Assembly (NCBI GenBank): GCA_010031985.1
Contig: RGYP01000060.1
Coordinates: forward strand, 1-8,813
Direction: 5' to 3'
Source: Gammaproteobacteria bacterium
GTDB taxonomy: Bacteria; Pseudomonadota; Gammaproteobacteria; Steroidobacterales; Steroidobacteraceae
Length of the DNA stretch: 8,813 bases
In this document: one piece after another, positions 1-5,530 of the stretch
Numbering within the stretch: position 1 is the first letter of the stretch
Layout of the letters: each line of letters begins with the position of its first letter
The notes under the pieces: model-generated
Seen by the model: only the letters and a program-made list of their open reading frames with translations
Database searches by the model: none
What the model was told of the DNA's origin: nothing
Made by a program: the position numbers and the translations under genes

Positions 1-19
1 AGATGTGTATAAGAGACAG
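1..19 (+). other. Tn5/Nextera mosaic-end adaptor (sequencing artefact)
   Basis: The first 19 bases, AGATGTGTATAAGAGACAG, are exactly the Tn5 mosaic end used in Nextera tagmentation libraries. A natural Tn5 copy is very unlikely because the match sits flush with the start of the sequence and nothing else of IS50 is present. The window therefore begins at an untrimmed read or contig end, and genomic sequence starts at base 20. Reading through the adaptor in frame 3 gives the well-known spurious N-terminus MCIRDR, fused in frame to crtB. Confidence 0.97.
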
Positions 20-21
20 GT

Positions 22-219
22 CTTTTGCAGGCCCGAGAGGTCACTTGGGATGCCGCAGATCCCTGGCCCTTCATCGGCATGCCTTACACCGCGTGGAACA
101 TCATTGCGCTCGCGTCGCGCAAGCGTATGACTTTTGGCGAAGTGGCCATGCTCGACTTTGCCTGGAGCGCGGCGGAGCAATCCCGAGTTGCGGGCGCGAG
201 CGCCGAAGTCGTAGAGTAA
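22..219 (+). CDS. C-terminal fragment of an unrecognised protein (5' end missing)
   Basis: This open frame enters from the adaptor junction and ends at TAA 217-219, giving about 65 residues. It looks truly coding: third positions are G/C-rich like the neighbouring genes, and it is open from the junction to the stop. The residues include a Trp/Pro-rich stretch (DPWPFIGMPYTAWN) and an acidic Ala-rich tail. I do not recognise the family. It does not resemble the C-terminus of CrtI or TspO, which are common neighbours of crtB in purple bacteria. No start can be assigned; the TTG at 25 is internal to the frame and is not proposed as a start. It ends 23 bp before crtB on the same strand, with no obvious promoter or terminator between, so the two are probably cotranscribed. 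Confidence 0.6.
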   Translation, partial: LLQAREVTWDAADPWPFIGMPYTAWNIIALASRKRMTFGEVAMLDFAWSAAEQSRVAGASAEVVE

Positions 220-242
220 AAAAAGAACGGGGTTTCTCCAGC

Positions 243-1343
243 ATGGCCAGCAGCTACAGCGTGACAAGCCTGCCGACGGCGGGCGCAGCCGAGATTGCGC
301 AGGTGCGCGTGACCGGTCGTGACTTGGTCGCGGCGCCCGCCGATCTTGCTGCCTGTCGTGCTTCGATCCGCGTGGGCTCGAAAACGTTTCACGCTGCCTC
401 GTTGCTGTTGCCGCGCCGGATCCGGGGCTCCGCGCTCGCCTTGTACGCGTTCTGTCGCGAAGCCGACGACGCCATCGATCGTTCGAGTGAACCACAGCGA
501 GCGCTCGAAGAATTGCAGCGTCGACTCGATCGTGCGTATCGCGGCGATCCGCTCGACAACCCGGCCGACCGCGCACTCGCTGCGGTCGTTGCGCAGTTCG
601 AGATTCCGCAGACTCTGCCTGCGGCCTTGCTCGAGGGTTTCGCCTGGGATGCCACGGCCCGCGACTACCACGACCTCTCGAGTGTTCGAGCCTATGGGGT
701 GCGTGTAGCCGGAACGGTGGGGGTGATGATGTCCCTGCTCATGGGCGTGCGTTCGACCGCTGCACTCGCGCGCGCAGCCGATCTCGGCGTGGCGATGCAG
801 CTCTCGAACATTGCGCGCGATGTGGGCGAGGATGCGCGCATGGGTCGGTTGTATCTGCCGCGTGATTGGATGCGCGAAGCCGGTCTCGACCCGGTTGCCT
901 GGTTGCGTGCGCCGCATTTTTCTCCGCAACTCGGCGCGGTCATCGATCGCCTGTTGGCCGAGGCACGCATGCTCTACCAGCGTGCGGCAGCGGGTGTCGA
1001 CGAACTGCCCGTCGAATGCCGACCGGCGATTCACGCCGCACGACTGATGTACGCGGCGATTGGCGATGAGGTCAGTCGACGGGGCGGCGATTCGGTATCG
1101 AGTCGCGCCGTGGTGTCGGCACGGCGCAAACTGTTTTTGTTGGCGGAGGCCTTGATCGCGGCCACGCGGCGCACCGGCAACGCGGCCCATCCCGTGTTGC
1201 CCGAAGCGCATTACCTGCTCGATGCGATCACGCGCCACGATCGCGCGCGCGGCGTCAGTGGCGATCCGCTCGCCGGAGAGACCTTGTTCACGCGCGAGCT
1301 CTCGCGGGTGCTCGGCGTCTTCGAACGATTGGAGCGCGCCTAA
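243..1343 (+). CDS. crtB: 15-cis-phytoene synthase CrtB
   Basis: Phytoene synthase condenses two geranylgeranyl diphosphates to phytoene through prephytoene diphosphate, the first committed step of carotenoid synthesis, using Mg2+. The 366-residue protein is typical in length. Visible family features are the N-terminal SKTFHAASLLLP segment (about 46-57), YAFCREADDAID with the first Asp-rich motif (D75, D76, D79), YGVRVAGTVG (151-160), and the second motif QLSNIARDVGEDA (Q186, N189, D193, D197), followed by GRLYLP. The frame is open upstream to base 3, but those 80 residues come from the adaptor and an out-of-frame reading of the preceding gene. ATG 243 is therefore chosen; the Shine-Dalgarno is weak (a purine run near 222-232). 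The substrate is probably supplied by CrtE in this window. The gene converges with crtC, leaving 28 bp between the stop codons. Confidence 0.95.
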   Translation: MASSYSVTSLPTAGAAEIAQVRVTGRDLVAAPADLAACRASIRVGSKTFHAASLLLPRRIRGSALALYAFCREADDAIDRSSEPQRALEELQRRLDRAYRGDPLDNPADRALAAVVAQFEIPQTLPAALLEGFAWDATARDYHDLSSVRAYGVRVAGTVGVMMSLLMGVRSTAALARAADLGVAMQLSNIARDVGEDARMGRLYLPRDWMREAGLDPVAWLRAPHFSPQLGAVIDRLLAEARMLYQRAAAGVDELPVECRPAIHAARLMYAAIGDEVSRRGGDSVSSRAVVSARRKLFLLAEALIAATRRTGNAAHPVLPEAHYLLDAITRHDRARGVSGDPLAGETLFTRELSRVLGVFERLERA

Positions 1344-1349
1344 GCGCGC
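1334..1349. terminator. GC hairpin at the crtB stop, between convergent crtB and crtC
   Basis: GCGCGC (1334-1339) and GCGCGC (1344-1349) form a perfect 6-bp stem around the loop CTAA, which contains the crtB stop codon. It lies at the convergent crtB/crtC junction, where a bidirectional transcription end would be expected. There is no T-run on either strand, so it is not a standard intrinsic terminator. In DNA this GC-rich such a stem can also arise by chance. Confidence 0.25.
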
Positions 1350-1371
1350 GAGCGTCAGCGGCGAGCAGGCG

Positions 1372-2391
1372 TCAACGCAACGGGCGCCGCGGCAAGCGTA
1401 CCGGCAGCAGCGCCTGCACCCATCGAGCTGCAAAACGGCGTAGCGAAACGCTTTCGTGAAACGCGGTCCACTCGCGCCCCTCGGCCCTTGTTCGGACCAG
1501 CGAGCGCGCATAGAACGGGCCGCTTTCCAGCGTTTCGAGCACCGTGGCCCGAGCGCCCGCATCGCAGCGCGTTTCACGGGCAATACCCCAGCGTGTCGCA
1601 GCCAGGCTCTGGCGTGGCGGTGGTGGCAATTCTTCGGTACCGCCCTGGGCGTCGATCGCCAAAGAAATCGAGCGTCCAATCGCAGACTCCGCGACCTCTG
1701 GCGTCGTGGTGGCATTCGTCGGCGAGGCGCCGTCGGTGCGCCATCGCGTATCGTAAAAAATCCGGCTGCCGTCGATTGCCGAGGCGCGGGACCAGTTCCA
1801 GGAATCGAAATCCGACTCGAGTGGCGCTGATCCCTCGTTGGCATCGAGGTAGGCCGTCCCTTGCCAGCGCAGCGCGGGTTGCGTGAATTCGACCTCGACG
1901 CGACCGTAAGGCGAGATCGGTGTCCACAGATGGCGGCCCGTGGCATCGATCGCATAAGCCCGTGACAGCAGCATCGAGGGATGCACCGTCACTCGACCGC
2001 GGAGCCGGCTCGGCCACGGCGAGGTGATTTCATTGATCTCGACGACCAGACGCGTTCCATCCCAGCGCAACTCGCTAGGACCCATGGCGAGACGTCGGTC
2101 GCTGCGCTCGATGTCCCGTGCGCCGCGTTCGGTCAGCGCCCAACGCCGTCCACCCTCCCCGTAGAGTGCGAGGTTGAGGGCGGGGTGGGCGAGCGGGTCG
2201 CCCGCGCCGCGCCGCCGCGCCGCCGCGTACCACGGCGAAAACACGCAACCGAGCATGGCGATCAGGGTGAGCCCATGGCGACCGCAGTCGCTCAGCGCAT
2301 CGACATACCACCAGGCGTAGCCGTCGCGCGGCACGGGGGCCGAGAAATCCGGGCCAGTTTGACTCACCACGGAGGGGTGTCTATATTGCAT
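1372..2391 (-). CDS. crtC: Carotenoid 1,2-hydratase CrtC (hydroxyneurosporene synthase)
   Basis: CrtC adds water across the terminal 1,2 double bond of acyclic carotenes (neurosporene, lycopene) to give the tertiary 1-hydroxy group that CrtF later methylates. The 339-residue frame has the family's hallmark N-terminal block DGYAWWYVDALSD...GRHGLTLIAM...VFSPWYA (about 23-56). A later block, YLDANEG...LESDFDSWNWSRA followed by FYDTRW, is also characteristic. Bacterial CrtC proteins are commonly about 280-400 residues, so it appears full length. The start is uncertain. ATG 2391 is the first in the frame but has no clear Shine-Dalgarno and lies inside a putative operator and promoter. Tandem GTG codons at 2370 and 2367 would give 332 or 331 residues and still keep the conserved region. 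The gene is divergent from crtE and convergent with crtB. crtD, its usual partner, is not next to it. Confidence 0.93.
   Translation of the reverse strand: MQYRHPSVVSQTGPDFSAPVPRDGYAWWYVDALSDCGRHGLTLIAMLGCVFSPWYAAARRRGAGDPLAHPALNLALYGEGGRRWALTERGARDIERSDRRLAMGPSELRWDGTRLVVEINEITSPWPSRLRGRVTVHPSMLLSRAYAIDATGRHLWTPISPYGRVEVEFTQPALRWQGTAYLDANEGSAPLESDFDSWNWSRASAIDGSRIFYDTRWRTDGASPTNATTTPEVAESAIGRSISLAIDAQGGTEELPPPPRQSLAATRWGIARETRCDAGARATVLETLESGPFYARSLVRTRAEGREWTAFHESVSLRRFAARWVQALLPVRLPRRPLR
2359..2387 (+). promoter_or_regulatory. Predicted sigma70-type promoter for crtE-crtF
   Basis: TTGACT (2359-2364, 5/6 match to the -35 consensus), a 17-bp spacer and TATATT (2382-2387, 5/6 match to the -10) form the best promoter-like pair before crtE. 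It predicts a transcription start near 2394 and a leader of about 75 nt. The -35 lies inside the 5' end of crtC and the -10 lies within the TGT-N12-ACA operator, so repressor binding would block RNA polymerase directly. This is prediction by eye only. Confidence 0.5.
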
Positions 2392-2395
2392 TACA
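2378..2395. promoter_or_regulatory. Putative PpsR/CrtJ operator (TGT-N12-ACA), crtC/crtE
   Basis: TGTCTATATTGCATTACA has the exact TGT-N12-ACA form bound by PpsR/CrtJ, the aerobic and light-dependent repressor of photosynthesis genes in purple bacteria. The left half-site is the fuller TGTC and the right is TACA rather than GACA. It covers the predicted -10 elements of both crtE and crtC and the first crtC ATG. After an 8-bp gap, 2404-2421 reads TGA-N12-ACG, a degenerate possible second site (4 of 6 defining bases). No regulator gene is in the window, so the assignment rests on motif and location. Confidence 0.65.
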
Positions 2396-2409
2396 GTCTA
2401 GTCTGACAA
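2380..2409 (-). promoter_or_regulatory. Predicted promoter for crtC, overlapping that of crtE
   Basis: On the minus strand TTGTCA (2409-2404, 5/6) and TATAGA (2385-2380, 4/6) are separated by 18 bp. The -10 shares four bases with the -10 proposed for crtE on the other strand. Transcription would begin near 2373, downstream of the first crtC ATG (2391), which argues for a GTG start at 2370 or 2367. It is weaker than the crtE promoter prediction. Confidence 0.35.
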
Positions 2410-2468
2410 CCGAAGTTGACGTTTTCCAGTCACCTCGGTGCCTGTTCCCGTAGCCGCGGAGGCGCACC

Positions 2469-3338
2469 ATGGAAACTGCATCGGGAATCGAAGCTGCGCT
2501 CGAAACCGCCGTCGCCTCGTGCGACGCGCTCGGCTGCCCGCCGCGGCTCGCGGCGGCGATTCGTTACGCCGTATTTCCCGGCGGTGCGCGCGTGCGTCCG
2601 CGGTTGTGCCTCGCGATCGCTGCCGGCTGCGGCGAGCCGCAGTCGCCGCTCGCGATCGCCACGGCCGCTTCGATCGAATTGCTGCACTGCGCCTCGCTGG
2701 TGCACGACGATCTGCCGTGTTTCGACGATGCCGAAGTGCGTCGCAACCGGCCGTCCGTGCATCGTGCTTTCGACGAACGCATTGCGCTACTGGTGGGCGA
2801 TGCGCTGATCGTGCTCGCCTTTCAGAACGTCGCGCGTGCGTTTGCGAACGCGCCGGATCGTCTGCCGCCGCTGGTGCTCGCGCTCGCGCGTGCGGTCGGC
2901 GCCCCGGGCGGACTCGTGGCCGGACAGGCCTGGGAGTGCGAAGAGTCGACTCCGCTCGAAGAGTATCGTCGTCAAAAAACCGGTGCGCTGTTCATCGCGG
3001 CGACGGTGGGCGGTGCGTTGTCGGCGGGGGCTGACCCAACGCCCTGGCGCATCTTGGGTGAGCGACTCGGTGAGGCCTACCAGATTGCCGACGACGTTCG
3101 CGATGCCTTGGGGACGGACGAAGAACTCGGCAAGCCCGCGGGTCGCGACGCCGATCTCGGCAGGCCGACGGCTCTTGCGGAGCTTGGCGTGCAGGGTGCG
3201 GTGCAGCGCTTCGAGCGCCTGATCGCCGAAGCCGCGGCCTCGATTCCGGATTGCCCGGGCGCGGAGTTCCTGCGCGAACTCGTCGATCTCGAAGCGCAAC
3301 GGCTATTGCCCGCCTCGCTGTTGCAGCGCGCTGCCTGA
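2469..3338 (+). CDS. crtE: Geranylgeranyl diphosphate synthase CrtE
   Basis: CrtE is a trans-isoprenyl diphosphate synthase that extends allylic diphosphates with IPP to C20 GGPP, feeding phytoene synthesis by CrtB and supplying the tail for bacteriochlorophyll. The 289 residues are a normal length. Visible motifs are FPGGARVRPRL (about 36-46, IPP binding), the first Asp-rich motif DDLPCFDD (D80, D81, D86, D87) followed by RRNRPSVH, QKTGALF (169-175), and the second Asp-rich motif DDVRD (D208, D209, D212). The DDLPCFDD form with two residues between the Asp pairs is typical of bacterial short-chain synthases. ATG 2469 has a strong Shine-Dalgarno, GGAGG at 2458-2462, with 6 nt spacing. crtF follows after 14 bp, presumably in the same operon, driven from the shared crtC/crtE regulatory region. 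Confidence 0.96.
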   Translation: METASGIEAALETAVASCDALGCPPRLAAAIRYAVFPGGARVRPRLCLAIAAGCGEPQSPLAIATAASIELLHCASLVHDDLPCFDDAEVRRNRPSVHRAFDERIALLVGDALIVLAFQNVARAFANAPDRLPPLVLALARAVGAPGGLVAGQAWECEESTPLEEYRRQKTGALFIAATVGGALSAGADPTPWRILGERLGEAYQIADDVRDALGTDEELGKPAGRDADLGRPTALAELGVQGAVQRFERLIAEAAASIPDCPGAEFLRELVDLEAQRLLPASLLQRAA

Positions 3339-3352
3339 GCGAACCCTCCGCC

Positions 3353-4477
3353 GTGTGGCGCGATAGCTGGCGCGAGTGGCGCAATCGCCTGTTGATGAGC
3401 CCGCGCTTTCAGCGCGCGGCAGCGGCTTTTTGGCTCTCGCGACCGCAGGCGAGGCGCGAAGCGCGTGAACTCTTCGACCTCGTCGCCGGCTTCACCTATT
3501 CGCAGATTACTTTGAGCTGCGTGCGATTGGGTTTGCTCGAGCGTGTGCGTGCGGGGCGCGTGTCTGAAGCGATCCTGATCGAATCTTTGGCCATGAGCGT
3601 CGCGGCCGCGCGGACGCTGCTGCGTGCCGCGGCAGCGCTCGAATTGCTCGAACCCGCCAACCTCGATGAGGACCGTGCCGGCTGGGCGCTCGGCCGTCGC
3701 GGTGCCGCCTTGCTCGGCAATCCGGGCGTGCTCGCCATGATTGAACACCATGCTGTGCTTTACGGCGATCTCGTCGATCCGCTCGCAATGCTGCGAGCGC
3801 CGCGAGGGGCCACGGCGCTCGCCAAATACTGGCCCTACGCGAGCGCCTCGACGCCGGGCGAGGTGGCGGCGGAAAAGACCCACGACTACACGCGTCTGAT
3901 GGCCGCCTCGCAGAGTCTGGTCGCCGAAGAAATCCTCGACGCCTACGATGTGAGGGGTCATCGCGCGATCCTCGACGTCGGCGGCGGTGATGGCAGCTTC
4001 CTGCGCGCCCTGGCGCAGCGATCGGCAAACATCCACTTGATGTTGTTCGATCTGCCAGGCGTCGCTGCGGTCGCGCGCGAGCGCTTCGCGGCCGCCCAGC
4101 TGCTCGATCGGGTGCAAATCTTTGGCGGAGATTTTTCGCGCGATACGCTGCCGGTCGGCGCCGATCTGGTCAGCTTCGTGCGGGTGCTGCACGACCACGA
4201 CGATCCCCTCGTCGAGCGCCTGTTGCGGGCCGCGGCGGCTGCGCTGCCGCCCGGTGGCCGCATCTTGGTCGCCGAGCCCATGGCAGGGACCGGCGGTGCT
4301 GAGCGGATGGGGGATGCCTACTTCGGCCTATACCTTTGGGCGATGGGCAGTGGCCGCCCCCGCAGCGCCCAGGAACTCACCGTAATGCTCGAAAACGCCG
4401 GGTTTTGCCGTATCCGGCGCTGCCCGACGCGCATCCCCCTGCAGACGAGCGTGCTGGTGGGCGAGCGGGCGGGGTAG
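3353..4477 (+). CDS. crtF: Demethylspheroidene/hydroxyneurosporene O-methyltransferase CrtF
   Basis: CrtF transfers a methyl group from S-adenosylmethionine to the 1-hydroxy group made by CrtC, giving methoxy carotenoids of the spheroidene or spirilloxanthin series. The frame opens at 3251 inside crtE, but the family-like sequence begins at WRDSWREWRNRLL, directly after GTG 3353, giving 374 residues, a usual CrtF length. An in-frame ATG at 3395 would cut into this conserved N-terminus. No good Shine-Dalgarno is seen, and the gene is probably translationally coupled to crtE, 14 bp upstream. Motifs: LFDLVAGFTYSQ (about 40-51), SAM-binding DVGGGDGSF (208-216), LFDLP (231-235), GGDF (258-261), RVLHDHDD with probable catalytic H280, and GGRILVAEPM (301-310). 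This is the plant-COMT-like O-methyltransferase fold. No crtF-bchC terminator was recognised. Confidence 0.94.
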   Translation: MWRDSWREWRNRLLMSPRFQRAAAAFWLSRPQARREARELFDLVAGFTYSQITLSCVRLGLLERVRAGRVSEAILIESLAMSVAAARTLLRAAAALELLEPANLDEDRAGWALGRRGAALLGNPGVLAMIEHHAVLYGDLVDPLAMLRAPRGATALAKYWPYASASTPGEVAAEKTHDYTRLMAASQSLVAEEILDAYDVRGHRAILDVGGGDGSFLRALAQRSANIHLMLFDLPGVAAVARERFAAAQLLDRVQIFGGDFSRDTLPVGADLVSFVRVLHDHDDPLVERLLRAAAAALPPGGRILVAEPMAGTGGAERMGDAYFGLYLWAMGSGRPRSAQELTVMLENAGFCRIRRCPTRIPLQTSVLVGERAG

Positions 4478-4502
4478 GACGCGGCACATCCGGCCGAGAA
4501 AG

Positions 4503-4520
4503 TGTCGTTTTAAGTTGACA
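4503..4520. promoter_or_regulatory. PpsR/CrtJ operator 1 of the bchC promoter (perfect TGTC-N10-GACA)
   Basis: TGTCGTTTTAAGTTGACA is a perfect TGTC-N10-GACA palindrome and extends to 5-bp arms, GTGTC...GACAC, at 4502-4521. It overlaps the predicted -35 TTGACA (4515-4520). The bchC promoter of Rhodobacter capsulatus is a classic CrtJ target with such a palindrome over the -35, so both sequence and place fit. Confidence 0.85.
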
Positions 4521-4542
4521 CCTAGAAGCGTAAGGGTAGACT
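4515..4542 (+). promoter_or_regulatory. Predicted sigma70-type promoter of bchC
   Basis: TTGACA (4515-4520) is a perfect -35 consensus, and TAGACT (4537-4542, 4/6) lies after a 16-bp spacer. A transcription start near 4549-4550 would leave a short leader of about 25 nt containing the bchC Shine-Dalgarno (GGGGAG, 4563-4568). The -35 lies in operator 1 and the -10 in operator 2. It gives bchCXYZ its own regulated start, although readthrough from crtEF is also likely since no terminator is evident. Confidence 0.65.
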
Positions 4543-4546
4543 GACA
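4529..4546. promoter_or_regulatory. Putative PpsR/CrtJ operator 2 of the bchC promoter (CGT-N12-ACA)
   Basis: CGT (4529-4531), 12 bases and ACA (4544-4546; GACA in full) form a one-mismatch version of TGT-N12-ACA. It begins exactly 8 bp after operator 1 ends and covers the predicted -10. Paired palindromes 8 bp apart over the -35 and -10 are the known cooperative CrtJ arrangement at R. capsulatus bchC. The second site is degenerate, so its support comes mainly from the spacing. Confidence 0.55.
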
Positions 4547-4573
4547 GTTGGGAAGTCAGGCCGGGGAGCCTGC

Positions 4574-5530
4574 ATGCATCAGGGATTGAACACTCTCGCC
4601 GTGGTGATTGAGGGGCCGGAGCGCTTGGCGCTTGACCGACTCGCCCTGCAGTCCCCTGCGGACGACGACCTCGTCGTCGCGACCGAGTGGAGCGGTATCA
4701 GCACGGGTACCGAGCGTCTGCTCTGGTCGGGGAAAATGCCGGCATTTCCGGGGATGGGCTATCCGCTCGTTCCGGGCTACGAATCCGTGGGGCGCGTAAT
4801 CGCCGTCGGGCGCAACGTGCAGCAGCGTCGAGTGGGCGAGCGAGTGTTCGTGCCGGGCGCACGTTGTTTCGGCGAAGTCCGTGGCCTCTTCGGGGGCGCG
4901 GCCTCGCAACTCGTGGTGCCTGCCTCCCGGGTGACGCCGGTCGCCGAATCTTTGGGCGAGCGGGCGGTGTTGCTGGCGCTTGCCGCCACGGCCCATCACG
5001 CGCTCGCGGCGCCGCAGGCGCGCCCGCCCGAGCTCATCGTCGGACACGGCGTTCTCGGCCGACTGCTTGCCCGTATCTCGATCGCGCTCGGAGCGTCGCC
5101 ACCCACGGTATGGGAGCGCAACGCCCTACGCGGTGAGGGCGCCTGCGGTTACGCCGTCTGTGCGCCGGACGACGACGCGCGACGCAACTACGGCGCGGTG
5201 TACGACGTCAGTGGCGATGCCGGCATTCTCGATTCTTTGATAGGGCGTCTCGCGCCTGGCGGCGAGCTGGTGCTCGCCGGCTTTTACACCCAGAAAATGA
5301 GCTTCGATTTCGCGCCCGCATTCATGCGTGAGGCGCGGATCCGAGTGGCTGCCGAGTGGAAGGACAGTGATCTCGCGGCAGTCATCGATTTGTTGGCCAA
5401 GGAGCGACTGTCGCTCGATGGTCTGATCACTCACCGGCAGGAAGCCACCGCGGCCGACCAGGCCTACCGTCAGGCTTTCGGTGATGCCGAGTGCCTCAAG
5501 ATGATTCTCGATTGGAGGCACGCTGCATGA
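4574..5530 (+). CDS. bchC: 3-hydroxyethyl bacteriochlorophyllide a dehydrogenase BchC
   Basis: BchC oxidises the C3 1-hydroxyethyl group to the acetyl group that distinguishes bacteriochlorophyllide a, using NAD+. It belongs to the medium-chain (zinc-type alcohol dehydrogenase) fold. The 318 residues match the family length. Visible features are SGISTGTER (40-48), the GroES-like segment YPLVPGYESVGRVIAVG (63-79), VGERVFVPG (87-95), and the nucleotide-binding glycines IVGHGVLGRLLAR (155-167), in which BchC-type GHGVLG replaces the classical GxGxxG context. ATG 4574 has GGGGAG at 4563-4568 with 5-nt spacing. A dedicated promoter with two operator-like palindromes lies directly upstream. The stop overlaps the bchX start (ATGA, 5527-5530), indicating translational coupling. 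It is the first gene of bchCXYZ. Confidence 0.96.
   Translation: MHQGLNTLAVVIEGPERLALDRLALQSPADDDLVVATEWSGISTGTERLLWSGKMPAFPGMGYPLVPGYESVGRVIAVGRNVQQRRVGERVFVPGARCFGEVRGLFGGAASQLVVPASRVTPVAESLGERAVLLALAATAHHALAAPQARPPELIVGHGVLGRLLARISIALGASPPTVWERNALRGEGACGYAVCAPDDDARRNYGAVYDVSGDAGILDSLIGRLAPGGELVLAGFYTQKMSFDFAPAFMREARIRVAAEWKDSDLAAVIDLLAKERLSLDGLITHRQEATAADQAYRQAFGDAECLKMILDWRHAA

Noticed and set aside
1..19. A real Tn5/IS50 end
   Set aside because: Only the 19-base mosaic end is present, flush with the first base and with no transposase or flanking duplication, so it is library adaptor.
84..1955. Long minus-strand open frame of 623 codons across crtB and part of crtC
   Set aside because: It is antisense to crtB and in a different frame from crtC. 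The translation is Arg/His-rich with no family features, as expected for the shadow of high-GC genes.
1372..2391. Possible loss of CrtC catalytic residues (ANE where I half-remember HNW in the Rubrivivax enzyme)
   Set aside because: The reported Rubrivivax catalytic positions could not be aligned reliably by eye and the family varies here. An alignment would be needed before claiming any change.
3251..3352. Extension of CrtF back to the TTG codon at 3251, within crtE
   Set aside because: The extra 34 residues are the out-of-frame reading of the crtE 3' end and are unlike CrtF N-termini. Family-like sequence begins right after GTG 3353.
3077..4198. Minus-strand open frame of 373 codons opposite crtE and crtF
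   Set aside because: Both sense genes have clear catalytic motifs. The antisense product shows low-complexity Arg/Ala composition and no recognisable domain.
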